The notes under the pieces are model-generated. The model was not told the DNA's origin. It saw only the letters and a list, made by a program, of their open reading frames with translations, and did no database searches. A program made the position numbers and the translations under genes. From Ignavibacterium sp. (GTDB lineage Bacteria; Bacteroidota; Ignavibacteria; Ignavibacteriales; Ignavibacteriaceae): a stretch of DNA of 64,000 nucleotides. Of the stretch, positions 52,343 through 62,907 are shown in pieces (positions within the stretch are counted from its first letter, which is position 1; every line of letters begins with the position of its first letter). The DNA lies in assembly GCA_018335755.1 (NCBI GenBank), contig JAGXRK010000061.1, positions 132,646-196,645 on the forward strand, in the 5' to 3' direction.

Positions 52343-55300
52343 TTAATATTTCTGAATCTGTTTTTGAGGCATAATAATAGCAAACTTCAGTACTTTTTCA
52401 CCAAATTTTGGTGATGACACTATTGCCAGGTACATTCCTGAAGCGACTCTTAAACCGGATTCATTCAGCAAATCCCATCTTAAAAATGGAGAACTTAGCG
52501 AAGATCTGTCAGATGCACCTAAAGTTCTTAACAGCTGACCCGATAACGAATAAACCTTAATTGTAATATCATCCGGTGGTAAGTTGGAGAAAGTTACAAA
52601 AGGTTCATCAGCTGCACCACCTGAATAACTTGTAGCTACATTGAATCCGTATAAAGGATTAGGGAATACAGTAACTTTGTCGAAGAGTGCTTTCTCTTCT
52701 TCAGCAGTTAATGCACCTGCCTGCCTGGTTTGGAATTCAAATACATCTTCCGGTGTATAAGGATAATTTTCAACTTCAATAATAAATTTATCAGTTGAAG
52801 AGAAGAATGTAGCTGAATCTTTTTTGCTTAAACCAACCGCATAAAGAACATCAAAGAACGGTGAAGCAGCTATCAGACGTTCCATATCCGAAGCATTGGC
52901 AGAAGCAGGAACTGTATATCCTTTGATATCTGCCCAAGTAATATCGGTACCATCTGAAAAACCTTTATAAACCTGCTGTCCACCATTTGGATCATAGGTT
53001 GAATTAAAGATAAATATAAATTCACCGGTGTTATTAACATTTATGCCCGGATCCCATGCACCATCAGGATTACCGCCTTCAGAAGCTTTTCTTTCAATAA
53101 ATCCAACAGCAAGCTGTCTCATTTCACCGAAAGCTTCATCTTCAACCCATGCAGTAAATGGAACATCAACAAATCCGACTCCAATCTGTCCAATTTCAGC
53201 AAGTATCGGATCTGTAAGACCGGGTGCACCAGCAACAACGCCTTCAGCATAAACATAAGAGTTTCTTCTGAAAGGAGGTGCTGTTCCTAGAAATCCGTTC
53301 AGATATCTATATGCTTTTCCGGGTACATCAAACCGTAACTCAACTCTTCTGATTTTATCAGCACGAGTAAATGTGTTTGATAAACCTGTCAATGCACTAC
53401 CTCCACCAGTTAATCTCTTACTATCTGTACCCAGGTCTCTTCCAAGATAGAAGAAGTTAGCATTTGCCCAGTCATTGGTAGTTTCTACTTGAATTGCATC
53501 AGCAAGGTCCGGGACTTCATTAGATACTTTAGCAATGAATCCGTCTGTAATCGTAACATTGATAACAGGAGAACCGAATAAATAATCTTTTGAGCCTTCA
53601 ATTATAGTAGTATTAGTTGTAGTATTTGTCAGATTCCATTTTGCAGCATATGAAACTGCTGTTGGACTAATAGTAACTGAACTATCAACCTCAAAAGTAA
53701 CACTATATTTATCACCGGTAAGAGCTTCTTTATCAACAACATCATATTGAAGTTTTCCGGCACTGCCACCAGCTAGTTTGTTACCATCAACCGGTGGTGT
53801 TGGAGGCGAATAAATATCTTCACCAAGTACAACCCGCGTTATTCTTGGAACATTTTCAACTTCAGCTACGAATCCTGCTGAAGAAAGATAATAATCGCCG
53901 GGTGTTCCAAAAGTAGCGGTTTCATCCATTGGGGCTAATGCATCATAATTTATAGCAGTTGAAGTAAAAGCAAAGTAATAGGGTTTACCTTTAACAAGAG
54001 TGCTTCCTGTGAAAGGATCTCTGGTTACTCTTACTCTTATATTAGCTTTGTCCGGATCAGCGAACACCTGAGGGTTAAGTTTTTGAGGAGCTTCCGGATA
54101 AAGCATTTCGCGTCCTCCGGTTTCAGGATTTTCTTTTAACACGTTTTGGATGAAATTATCAACCTGGTAACTTGTGTAAAGCATACTGTTATCTGTACCG
54201 CCTACGTTATCCTGAGTTGAATTTGTTCTGTAGGCATAAACATTTATTCCGTGGAATCTGTTGTCCCAGGCATCAGTAATATCCTGATATGTTACCTGGT
54301 CTTTAGCATTAAATATGAAATCAATAAAGTCAGGTCCTGAAACCACTTCCGGAACAATTGCATCAGGAGGAACAGGAGCTTTAAAGTTATTGTCAAAAAT
54401 AAACTGAGCACCGTCATCAATACCTCTGGCAACAGTTATTGAATTAAGGGCATTTGATCCCTGTCCAACCACGTATGCTACAGTAATTTCTTTTTCATCG
54501 CCGATTCTTAGAGTAAAAGGACCAACGTTCGTCATCTGTCTCTGGTCGGTGGCTCTTGTATTTATCCAGCCAACGTCTGTAACAGGATCACCCGAATACC
54601 AGAATCTTGGATCAATAGTTGAACAATTTACACCGCCTCTTACCTGACCAAGAGGGTCTGTGCAGGGATCCAGACTACCTCCAAGGGGTAATTCTCCCAG
54701 AGAATAAAACCTTGCCTGGAATTCATTATTCGGATCGCCTCTTGTCGGGTCTGACTGCTGGTAATGAACGAATGAAGAGATATCCAGGTTTCTTGCACCC
54801 GGCAAAACTTCAATTCCTAATACTTGTCCTCTGTTTGTAAATGCGGTATCAAGCGGTGTATCTGTACCATCATCATAAACACCATTTCCGTTTACATCAA
54901 TGTATGTTTCACCAGCAATGTAAGCGGCTGGACCGGAGAAAAAGTCTATCATAAAACAGGGAACCTGAGGTCCATATTGAGCATCCGGACCGGAATTATA
55001 AACAAATCCGGCATTTCTGGATACATCCACACCAACAAGGTCGTCTTCGTGATCACCTAAATCGGGGTCAGCCCATACCGAAAAGTAAACGCTGTCTAAC
55101 TGATCAGCTACAAGACCCGAGTTGCTTATTCTGTAACGAATAAACATAATGTTACCCAATGCTCCTTTTGAAGCAAAGGCAAACACAGTCTGTCTGATTT
55201 CAACACCCTGAGGTGCAATACCCGGGAATCTTAATCTTTGAGCTGCAGGGATTCCATCGGTATACACACACCATGCAGTTACGTCGCCGATCAAGTCAGG

Positions 55301-55873
55301 AAAGTCTTCATCCGGATCCCATTCGCCGTTTCCGTTTTTATCAACCGGATTGTAAACACCATCACCATCGCCATCATAAAAGTCAGCACCGAATTTATCC
55401 ACAGCAATTTTCCAATCCTGCCATGATTGACCAAAAGCCGGATCTTCTCTTTTAACAACATACATCTGTGCATCGGGGTCATTGGGGCCTGAAGCAACTG
55501 TACCTGGAGTCATATTTTCAATTAATGAGGCAGTTGCCTGGGCAAATCCCCATAAATTTCCGCTTGTATATCCGGTCATAATAAATCCTGAAGAAAACAG
55601 AAAAGAACTATTGCCATATCTTCCTAAGGTACCATCCGGCGGTATGTTAACAGCTGCAATAACTCCAACTCTGTTTATCGGGATATTAAGATTATTAATA
55701 TTGAATCTGAAAGCATCACCAACCTTACCGGTTTGGTTCGTACTGCTGACGCTTTGCCCTTTATCTACTCTGTTTCCTCTTTTATCATCCCCTATAAAGC
55801 CCAGAGTAATGGACAATATAAATAGAAGGAACAGCGGGATGATAAATGATTTATATATTTTTTTATTTCTCAT
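52343..55873 (-). CDS. Large secreted protein with T9SS-like C-terminal domain
   Basis: This is a protein of about 1,176 residues. I place the start at ATG 55871-55873, giving MRNKKIYKSFIIPLFLLFIL as a signal peptide, with CAGGAA 8 nt upstream. An alternative ATG at 55915 lies 3 bp from the TonB gene stop without a ribosome binding site. Several Asp/Asn-rich calcium-type loops occur (for example DGDGDGVYNPVDKNGNGEWD and DVNGNGVYDDGTDT). The C-terminus has VFPNPLYGFNVATSYSGG and a VYSLSGQLLRTL-type sorting fold. Between the PorV-like and TonB genes; function unknown, possibly a surface adhesin or a degradative shell protein. Confidence 0.75.
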   Translation of the reverse strand: MRNKKIYKSFIIPLFLLFILSITLGFIGDDKRGNRVDKGQSVSSTNQTGKVGDAFRFNINNLNIPINRVGVIAAVNIPPDGTLGRYGNSSFLFSSGFIMTGYTSGNLWGFAQATASLIENMTPGTVASGPNDPDAQMYVVKREDPAFGQSWQDWKIAVDKFGADFYDGDGDGVYNPVDKNGNGEWDPDEDFPDLIGDVTAWCVYTDGIPAAQRLRFPGIAPQGVEIRQTVFAFASKGALGNIMFIRYRISNSGLVADQLDSVYFSVWADPDLGDHEDDLVGVDVSRNAGFVYNSGPDAQYGPQVPCFMIDFFSGPAAYIAGETYIDVNGNGVYDDGTDTPLDTAFTNRGQVLGIEVLPGARNLDISSFVHYQQSDPTRGDPNNEFQARFYSLGELPLGGSLDPCTDPLGQVRGGVNCSTIDPRFWYSGDPVTDVGWINTRATDQRQMTNVGPFTLRIGDEKEITVAYVVGQGSNALNSITVARGIDDGAQFIFDNNFKAPVPPDAIVPEVVSGPDFIDFIFNAKDQVTYQDITDAWDNRFHGINVYAYRTNSTQDNVGGTDNSMLYTSYQVDNFIQNVLKENPETGGREMLYPEAPQKLNPQVFADPDKANIRVRVTRDPFTGSTLVKGKPYYFAFTSTAINYDALAPMDETATFGTPGDYYLSSAGFVAEVENVPRITRVVLGEDIYSPPTPPVDGNKLAGGSAGKLQYDVVDKEALTGDKYSVTFEVDSSVTISPTAVSYAAKWNLTNTTTNTTIIEGSKDYLFGSPVINVTITDGFIAKVSNEVPDLADAIQVETTNDWANANFFYLGRDLGTDSKRLTGGGSALTGLSNTFTRADKIRRVELRFDVPGKAYRYLNGFLGTAPPFRRNSYVYAEGVVAGAPGLTDPILAEIGQIGVGFVDVPFTAWVEDEAFGEMRQLAVGFIERKASEGGNPDGAWDPGINVNNTGEFIFIFNSTYDPNGGQQVYKGFSDGTDITWADIKGYTVPASANASDMERLIAASPFFDVLYAVGLSKKDSATFFSSTDKFIIEVENYPYTPEDVFEFQTRQAGALTAEEEKALFDKVTVFPNPLYGFNVATSYSGGAADEPFVTFSNLPPDDITIKVYSLSGQLLRTLGASDRSSLSSPFLRWDLLNESGLRVASGMYLAIVSSPKFGEKVLKFAIIMPQKQIQKY

Positions 55874-55917
55874 TTTCAATTTCCTGATTAATGAAGAAAA
55901 ATTCATTTTATACATTG

Positions 55918-58770
55918 CTAAAGTCCGAGATTAGAAAAATTCACTTTTAATCCCAGCCTGATTAATCTAGGAATACCAAAGTTACCAGGTGTCCTTTCGA
56001 GAGCTTCATAATCCTGTCTGTAACCTTCTCCATTGGTTTGAATTGCCGCCTGTCCATCAGGCGTACTCAGGAATCCGCTGGTAAATGGGCTACCCGTTGA
56101 TCTGTAAACACCGGTGATGTTATCACTGTTGAATACATTTTGAACCCACAGGTAAGGTGAAATTAAAAGATTTCCTAAACTAAACGATTTCTCGACTTTG
56201 AGGTCAACTCTGAAAGTACCCGGGGCGTTTCTTGAGTTAACGTAACCAATTGTGCTCGGTCCGCCATTGTTTCCTGTTAAGATATCAAAGAAATCCAACG
56301 GAGTGTAAGGTCTACCGCTTGCAAAGGATATTAATGCTGTTGCACTTGTCATCTCAAGCAATCCGAGTTCACCTCGAGGCACAGTAAAATCAACGGTTAT
56401 ATTTCCTGTGTGTCTCTGATCGAAATCGAGAGGAGCAATAACCTTAGGAGGCTGAGCATCCAAATTTCTGAATACTGCTGTCTGGCTTGAAGATGTTGAT
56501 GATCCTGTACCTTCAGCAATAGAGAAAGTATATTGAAGTGATAAACCAAAATAGCTTATACGCGTAACATCAAGTGAAAATGCCAAACCTTTTGTTGTTC
56601 CAAAATCTGAGTTGGTAGGATGTATGTATGTTCTTAATTCACCGCCTTGCACTTTCTGGAAGAAGCTGAGCTGCCTATTAACCAAACCTTTTATGTTTTT
56701 ATAAAACAAGGTAAGGTTCAATGCTGCGTTGTTTCCAAGAAGTTGTCTGAATCCAACTTCGTACTGGGTTGTTTCTTCAGAAACAATTGATCCATCCTGA
56801 ACGTATTGCGGATCGAAGCTTATAAACTGATCAAGATCAAACTGGCTTGCATAAAGATCAGTTAATGCAGGGATCTGAATAAATCTTCCGTACTGAGCAT
56901 GGAATACGGTTGACTCAGTTACAGGAAATCCTATACCAATTCTTGGTGAAAATTGAACTTCAACTTCTTTTTCTTTGAAGTCGCCCGAATCATAATCATT
57001 AGGGTCTGAACCTCCGCCGAACGGGAAGCTGGGATCTCTTAACACGTCAGTCTTTGCATCAAAGTAGTCCATTCTTAAACCAACATTAAGAACAAGATCT
57101 TCTAATTCAAATCTGTCCTGAACATAAGCATAAGCAAATATAGGCTCTTTTGGCGCAAATTCGTCACCAGAACTTGATTTTGTTTTTCCGGTAATATCGT
57201 ATCCAAAAACAGTTGGCTGTAATGTTTCAAATTTTTCACGTTCAGTTAAATTAGCCAAAGTGCGTGACTGTAATGCAATAGGACTAACAACATAATTTCT
57301 AACGATATTGTAATTAAATCCGCCGCCTATTTCAATAAGGTGGTTTGCCAGCTGATGGGTTAAATCAACATCAACATTGAGCGCATCATTTTCCTGGTTT
57401 GAATAAAGATTATTTACCCTTCCATATAACCAGAAAATATTATTCTGATCAGCAGTTCTGGATGTAGTAGCCCAGGGAACTATCTGACCTCTATCGCCGG
57501 GACGGACGAGAGTAATACCGAATTGTTCAGCAAAACGGACACTGTCTCCATAAGCATAAAGATCATCTCTGAAGAAAGGATCCATTTGTGTTGCACGATC
57601 TCTTTTAACACCAACATTCAGGTTCCAGAATGTGTTAGCACTAACAGTCTGGCTTAATCTTCCGTTAAAAGAATAATTACGCTGCTCTAAAGCAGGGTTA
57701 AAAGCTGAATTATTCTTTGAATATGAGTGAATGTATAATCGGTAATCTCTAAGATTAATGTTGGCACCAAGATTCAACCTGAAATCACCAAAAGTATGTC
57801 TTGTTCTACCGGTGAATCTCCAGATACCTGATTCATTATTTTCATTAATTTTTGTGGTTTTACCAATTGATTCAAAATTTCTTTCAATATTCGACGGCGA
57901 AGCATCCAGGAACCAGCCTCTTTCACCGGATAGAAATATTGTATGATCTGCGTTACCCGGAATTATTGGCCCACTTAAATTTAGGTTATAAAGGTTATAT
58001 CCGTAATCATCAAGGTATTGAGAAGTAACAACATCGGCAAAAACATTGTAATGAGGCTGTCCGGACTTTGTAGTAACGTTAACAATACCCGACTGAGCCT
58101 GCCCGTATTTTGCCTCGTAACCGCCGACCTGGAAGGAAACCTGATCAATAGCATTATCACTTACCTGAGAACGGTTAGCATTATTGAAGACGTTATTTTG
58201 GGGAACACCATCTATAATATAAAGAACTTCGCTGCCTCTACCGCCGCGTACGTTAATAGTTGCATTACCATCAACACCTCCGCTTCCATCCTGAACAACA
58301 ACACCGGACTGCAGAGCAACAACATTTGTAACACCTCTTACAGGAAGTTTGGCAATCTGGTCTCCATCAAGCACTTTAACAGTGTTGGTAGATTTGGCTT
58401 CAAAAAACTTTCTATCGATTACAACAATATCCTCCAGTGTAAAATCCGTAGAAAGATCTATATTCAATTCGTAGGTAATACCCGCAACAATTCGCACATT
58501 TTCAATTGTTTTTGGAGCATAACCGACGTATGAAGCTCGGATTGTGTAAGTACCCGGGGTAATATTAAGAATGAAATACTCTCCGTTAATATCAGTTGCT
58601 GCTCCCATATTGGAGCCTTCAATCAAAAGGTTAGCGCCAATTAATGGTTCTTTTGTGTCGGTATCTATAATGACACCACTAAGTTTACCAACACCTGTTT
58701 GAGCAAAAGTAACTGATGCGAACAGGAAAAAGAGAGTTGCAATGATAGAAAAATTGTAAAATTTTTTCAT
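55918..58770 (-). CDS. TonB-dependent receptor with carboxypeptidase-like regulatory domain
   Basis: This 950-residue outer-membrane receptor has a signal peptide (MKKFYNFSIIATLFFLFASV). A CarboxypepD_reg-like domain (about 25-110: LSGVIIDTDTKEPLIGANLL) comes first, then the plug (VRGGRGSEVLYIIDGVPQNN) and a 22-strand-type barrel to the end. The ligand is unknown. It ends 3 bp before the alternative start of the large secreted protein, and the pair resembles receptor/secreted-protein neighbours, but no SusD-like gene is seen. Confidence 0.88.
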   Translation of the reverse strand: MKKFYNFSIIATLFFLFASVTFAQTGVGKLSGVIIDTDTKEPLIGANLLIEGSNMGAATDINGEYFILNITPGTYTIRASYVGYAPKTIENVRIVAGITYELNIDLSTDFTLEDIVVIDRKFFEAKSTNTVKVLDGDQIAKLPVRGVTNVVALQSGVVVQDGSGGVDGNATINVRGGRGSEVLYIIDGVPQNNVFNNANRSQVSDNAIDQVSFQVGGYEAKYGQAQSGIVNVTTKSGQPHYNVFADVVTSQYLDDYGYNLYNLNLSGPIIPGNADHTIFLSGERGWFLDASPSNIERNFESIGKTTKINENNESGIWRFTGRTRHTFGDFRLNLGANINLRDYRLYIHSYSKNNSAFNPALEQRNYSFNGRLSQTVSANTFWNLNVGVKRDRATQMDPFFRDDLYAYGDSVRFAEQFGITLVRPGDRGQIVPWATTSRTADQNNIFWLYGRVNNLYSNQENDALNVDVDLTHQLANHLIEIGGGFNYNIVRNYVVSPIALQSRTLANLTEREKFETLQPTVFGYDITGKTKSSSGDEFAPKEPIFAYAYVQDRFELEDLVLNVGLRMDYFDAKTDVLRDPSFPFGGGSDPNDYDSGDFKEKEVEVQFSPRIGIGFPVTESTVFHAQYGRFIQIPALTDLYASQFDLDQFISFDPQYVQDGSIVSEETTQYEVGFRQLLGNNAALNLTLFYKNIKGLVNRQLSFFQKVQGGELRTYIHPTNSDFGTTKGLAFSLDVTRISYFGLSLQYTFSIAEGTGSSTSSSQTAVFRNLDAQPPKVIAPLDFDQRHTGNITVDFTVPRGELGLLEMTSATALISFASGRPYTPLDFFDILTGNNGGPSTIGYVNSRNAPGTFRVDLKVEKSFSLGNLLISPYLWVQNVFNSDNITGVYRSTGSPFTSGFLSTPDGQAAIQTNGEGYRQDYEALERTPGNFGIPRLIRLGLKVNFSNLGL

Positions 58771-58836
58771 CTCTTCTCCACATAATAATTATTAACTAAT
58801 AATATTTATACAAAGCAAATAGCTTTGTTATGCCTT

Positions 58837-58890
58837 AAAAAAAAGCGGATGGGTTCCCCGGGAAAGTCCCGGAGATATTATGCCATCCGC
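58837..58890 (-). terminator. Two-storey terminator hairpin after the T9SS cargo gene
   Basis: An outer 8-bp stem, GCGGATGG (58845-58852) and CCATCCGC (58883-58890), encloses a smaller CCCGG/CCGGG stem. A run of eight T follows on the minus strand (58837-58844). It lies 32 bp past the stop. Confidence 0.8.
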
Positions 58891-58922
58891 CTTAAATGTA
58901 CTAAGAACTATATATCATATAA

Positions 58923-60719
58923 TTACTTTAACAACATCATTTTCTTTGATGATGTAAAGTTTCCGGCTGTAATTGAATAAACATACATTCCGGATGCTAA
59001 ATTCTGAGCACTGAAATCAACTTCATAAGAACCAGCGTCTTTTACTGTGTTAACTAATGAAGCTACTTCTTTACCAAGCATATCATAAACTTTTATAGCA
59101 ACATTGCTTCTTTCAGCAACTGAATACTTAATAGTTGTGCTTGGGTTGAATGGATTAGGATAATTCTGTTCTAAGTTGAAGGAATTAACCACTCCTGGAT
59201 TTTCAACACTGGTAGGTATCTGAGTAACAACTGCAGAGAAATACTGCCAGGTTCCAAGTGCATTATCATCAGCTGTAAACAGCGATGTTCCTGGTATAGC
59301 GTCAACAAAGAATACAAAGTGAGCTACAACATCAAGCATACTTCCATTAGGAACAAGTTCAAGTCTTCTGGCAACATTAGCATAAGTTTCAGATGTCATT
59401 TGTTCGCCGATAACCTGAGGTGCAGAGAATGTAACACCTGCATCTGTTGAAACTGCCCAGTGAAGATCTGTGTAAAAAGCTGTAGTACTTGTGCCAGTAA
59501 AGGTATTAATTGTACTTCCGCCAACTGCACCTGAATATTCAGGAGCTGTCCAGATAACAAATACAACCTGACCGTCATCAGAAACACTTACAGATGGATA
59601 AGCTTGTCCTATACCGTTACCAGGACGTAAATCTGCTAAAATTGTACTTGGTTCAAAAGCAACTGCATCAAGACCAATGTTGTACCATTGACCAAGATCG
59701 CTGTTCCAGTATAAAAGCGGGAATGCAACAACAGTATCACCTGCTGTATTAATGCCTTCACCGTAACCGTTCATAACAACGTGTGTAACACCATTTTCAT
59801 CTATGTTTGCATTTACCTGACCAAAGTTCTCGAAAAATGGAGCATAATTTCCATTAGCAACCTGTCCGTAAACTCCATCTTCACCAATAGTAATTCCGAA
59901 CCAGCTGGCTCCGAAATCGGTTGTTCCATACCAGTAAACACCGTCGTTAGTGTCTGGTGTCATTGTAACCCATCCACCAAGAGTAGCCATAAATTGACCA
60001 CCGGCAGCGCCATATAATGGATTTTCTGAAGGACCACCACCAGCTAAATTTACATTTGGATCACCGGCACCGATCATTGCAACATCTGTAAATGTAACGC
60101 CGGCATCTGTAGATTTTCTGATCATCGCATCAGTATTTGTTGTCCAGATTGTACCATCAGTATGATAATAGAAATCAGGGAAGTTTGTTCCAAAAGTGGT
60201 AGCAGGTAAAGGAGTAATTGGTTCAAGGTTAGTTAAATCAATAACTGAGTGACGAGAAGTTCCACCGCTGTGTGCCATTATTAAAGCATTACCATCTAGC
60301 GGACCGCCAACACAATACTGCAGTGTTCCCCAGCCGTAGTTAGCAACTGTAGGATCAAATGCATTAAATACGTCAATCGGAGCACCGAATGCGGAGTATC
60401 CAAACATTACCCTTCTGTTGGTATTTACAGCAAGGTCTCTTTCCATAGCGGTAAAGAATGGGTTAAGAGTTCCGTCGCCATCGATGTCTGCAAGAGCGAT
60501 CATTTTAGGAATTGAATTATTTCCACCGTAATCGTAATCGGTGATAATAAATGTTTCACCGATAGCAGTGAGTTTTTCTAATATTGTAGATGGACCCTGC
60601 TTAACCTGAAGATTAGCATCCGGAACCATCATTTTTTCTGTTACAATATTTCGATCCTGTGCAAAGGCAAATGAAAATAAAGCCAATGCGACAAACAAAA
60701 CAGAAAGTTTTTTGATCAT
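58923..60719 (-). CDS. Secreted protein with T9SS sorting domain, function unknown
   Basis: This 598-residue protein has a signal peptide (MIKKLSVLFVALALFSFAFA) and a C-terminal T9SS domain from NYPNPFNPST (about 519) to SSKKMMLLK. The body contains propeller-like repeats with WGTLQYCVGG and VFVIWTAPEYSG, and many aromatic Gly/Asp loops (sialidase/BNR-like in style), but no enzyme motif. A strong AAAAGGAGA ribosome binding site precedes the ATG. It has its own terminator; 196 bp of gene-free DNA lies upstream. Confidence 0.8.
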   Translation of the reverse strand: MIKKLSVLFVALALFSFAFAQDRNIVTEKMMVPDANLQVKQGPSTILEKLTAIGETFIITDYDYGGNNSIPKMIALADIDGDGTLNPFFTAMERDLAVNTNRRVMFGYSAFGAPIDVFNAFDPTVANYGWGTLQYCVGGPLDGNALIMAHSGGTSRHSVIDLTNLEPITPLPATTFGTNFPDFYYHTDGTIWTTNTDAMIRKSTDAGVTFTDVAMIGAGDPNVNLAGGGPSENPLYGAAGGQFMATLGGWVTMTPDTNDGVYWYGTTDFGASWFGITIGEDGVYGQVANGNYAPFFENFGQVNANIDENGVTHVVMNGYGEGINTAGDTVVAFPLLYWNSDLGQWYNIGLDAVAFEPSTILADLRPGNGIGQAYPSVSVSDDGQVVFVIWTAPEYSGAVGGSTINTFTGTSTTAFYTDLHWAVSTDAGVTFSAPQVIGEQMTSETYANVARRLELVPNGSMLDVVAHFVFFVDAIPGTSLFTADDNALGTWQYFSAVVTQIPTSVENPGVVNSFNLEQNYPNPFNPSTTIKYSVAERSNVAIKVYDMLGKEVASLVNTVKDAGSYEVDFSAQNLASGMYVYSITAGNFTSSKKMMLLK

Positions 60720-60915
60720 AACGATCTCCTTTTGAAGTTATGTGTAAGTTAGTTAGTTAATTGTTTTTCGACAAAATACACAAAAAAAATTATTTGCAAG
60801 AAATACAAAATCAAAATACCAACAATGCGGTTTTTAATCAAGTTTTTAAGCTTTTTTATTTTACACCTTAGAAATAACAAATTTTGGTGAATTTGTCAAG
60901 ATATTTGATTTTCCG

Positions 60916-62505
60916 TTAATAATTGATTCCAACCGGATAAATGTTTATTATCCCACTAGTGGAAGAAATTTCATTTAAGATCGAACTATCTGCCCTCGAA
61001 TCAATGTTTATAACAGTTAAAGCTTCTTTGCCTTTTTCAATTCTGCCTAAAGACAAGCCTGCAATGTTTATATCGCCATCAGCGAGTATCCTGCCTATTG
61101 AAGCTATCATACCGGGTTTATCAATATTCTTAAGCAGTAACATATTACCTTCAGGTTTTATTTCCAGCAGGAATTCATCAATTTCAACAATGCGCAGTTC
61201 TTTGCTTCCGAATACCGTGCCCGATACCTTTTTAACGGAGCTTTCAGAAATCAATTCAACAGTTAAAAGATTTTTGTATCTATCGCTGCCGCCTTTTCTA
61301 ACCTGCCGAAGAGAAATTCCCATTTCTTCAATAATCGAAAAGGAGTTTACATAATTTACCGGTTCTGATAGTCTGTTCTCCAAAAATCCCTTTAAGACCG
61401 ATGCAGCAATTTCGGATTCATAGTTATGTAAAGATTTTCCGCTTAATGTTACAACTATGTGTTTAAGTTTTTCATTGAAGATTTGCGAAATGAAAGAACC
61501 GAGTTTTTCACCGAGGTTTAAGAAAGGCTGCATTTCAATTTCTACAGGTTTAAAAAATCCTTTTAAATTTACTGCCCCAGTGATTTTACCTTCATTAAAA
61601 TACTGTACTATTTGTTCAGCAATTTGAATGGCAACCTTTTCCTGTGCTTCATCGGTTGAAGCTCCCAGATGCGGAGTGCAGACAACTTTAGGATGATTGA
61701 TCAGCCTGTTTGAAAAATCAGGCGGCTCGGTTAAATATACATCAAAAGCTGCAGAGGATACTTTACCGGAATCTAATGCAATAACCAGATCCTCTTCGTT
61801 TATAATTCCGCCGCGAGCACAATTTATTATTTTAACACCATCTTTGCATTTTTTAAATGTCTGCGAGTTTATAAGATCTTTTGTTGAATCATTCAAAGGA
61901 ACGTGCACAGTTATTATATCTGCCGTTTGCCAGATTTTATCCAGTTCAACGAGCAATATGCCAAAATCTTTAGCAACTTCGGATGATAATAAAGGATCGT
62001 ATCCTATTATGCTCATTCCAAAAGCTTCAGCTCTTTTTGCAACTTCCCTGCCGATTTTACCCAAACCTATAATTGCAAGTGTCTTACCGTAAAGTTCCGT
62101 ACCGCTGAAATTTTTTCTTTCCCATTTTTTATTAAGCAGTGAAAGATTTGACTGAGGAATGTTTCTGCACATTGAAAGTATCAGAGCCATTGTATGCTCT
62201 GCGGTTGAAATTGTGTTTCCGCCGGGAGTGTTCATGACCACTATACCCTTTCTTGTAGCGGAATTAACATCAATATTATCAACACCTGTACCTGCACGAC
62301 CAATAACTTCCATTGATTTCATTGCAGCAATAATATCAGAGTCAACCTGAGTGGAACTGCGCACAATAAGCGCGTTGAATGCTGGTATTATTTTCAGAAG
62401 TTCGTCTTTACTTAAACCGGTATTGTATTGTACTTCGAATCCGGCAGTTTTGAAAAGAGAGATGCAGTTATTTTTAACTGCATCAGAGATTAGAATTTTT
62501 TTCAT
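60916..62505 (-). CDS. serA: D-3-phosphoglycerate dehydrogenase, long form
   Basis: The first enzyme of serine synthesis. It has 529 residues. Catalytic residues: Arg231 (CARGGI), Glu260 (TEPPDF) and His279 (CTPHLGAST); Rossmann loop GLGKIGREV at 147-155. After residue 300 come the intervening (ASB-like) domain and an ACT domain (about 455-529). This is the type found in Bacillus and plants, often feedback-inhibited by serine. A shorter paralogue is at 32652-33842. Confidence 0.95.
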   Translation of the reverse strand: MKKILISDAVKNNCISLFKTAGFEVQYNTGLSKDELLKIIPAFNALIVRSSTQVDSDIIAAMKSMEVIGRAGTGVDNIDVNSATRKGIVVMNTPGGNTISTAEHTMALILSMCRNIPQSNLSLLNKKWERKNFSGTELYGKTLAIIGLGKIGREVAKRAEAFGMSIIGYDPLLSSEVAKDFGILLVELDKIWQTADIITVHVPLNDSTKDLINSQTFKKCKDGVKIINCARGGIINEEDLVIALDSGKVSSAAFDVYLTEPPDFSNRLINHPKVVCTPHLGASTDEAQEKVAIQIAEQIVQYFNEGKITGAVNLKGFFKPVEIEMQPFLNLGEKLGSFISQIFNEKLKHIVVTLSGKSLHNYESEIAASVLKGFLENRLSEPVNYVNSFSIIEEMGISLRQVRKGGSDRYKNLLTVELISESSVKKVSGTVFGSKELRIVEIDEFLLEIKPEGNMLLLKNIDKPGMIASIGRILADGDINIAGLSLGRIEKGKEALTVINIDSRADSSILNEISSTSGIINIYPVGINY

Positions 62506-62548
62506 CCTATGCTAAAAAAACTGTAAAAATTTCTTAGTCTTTACCTTT

Positions 62549-62869
62549 CTAAATTAAAGCACTTAATTTTTGTACGATCTGGTGTTTAGGAACAGCACCA
62601 ATAATAGTTTCTTTAACCTGTCCGCCTTTGAAAATTAATAAAGTAGGAATGCTGCGAACACCAAACTTAATTGAAGTTTCCTGGTTATTATCAACATCCA
62701 GTTTACCGACTTTCAATTTGCCGTCATATTCTTCAGCTAACTGCTCAACAACAGGAGCTATAATCTTGCAGGGTCCGCACCACACAGCCCAGAAATCAAT
62801 AAGCACAGGAATATCTGAGTTAATTACTTCCTGTTCAAAATTTTGATCTGTAATAGTTAAAGGTTTCAT
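62549..62869 (-). CDS. trxA: Thioredoxin
   Basis: A disulfide reductant. It has 106 residues, a single thioredoxin fold with active site WCGPC (Cys31, Cys34), the cis-proline segment RSIPTLLIFKGG and KLDVDNNQE. No signal peptide, so cytoplasmic. It lies 38 bp after the FabL-like gene and 43 bp before serA on the same strand. Confidence 0.96.
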   Translation of the reverse strand: MKPLTITDQNFEQEVINSDIPVLIDFWAVWCGPCKIIAPVVEQLAEEYDGKLKVGKLDVDNNQETSIKFGVRSIPTLLIFKGGQVKETIIGAVPKHQIVQKLSALI

Positions 62870-62907
62870 ATTATCCTCAAAAATTTTTAATAATTTAATC
62901 TTAGAAA

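Noticed and set aside
58018-58533. 171-codon plus-strand frame
   Set aside because: Antisense to the TonB receptor plug region; composition is not protein-like and no start signals are seen.
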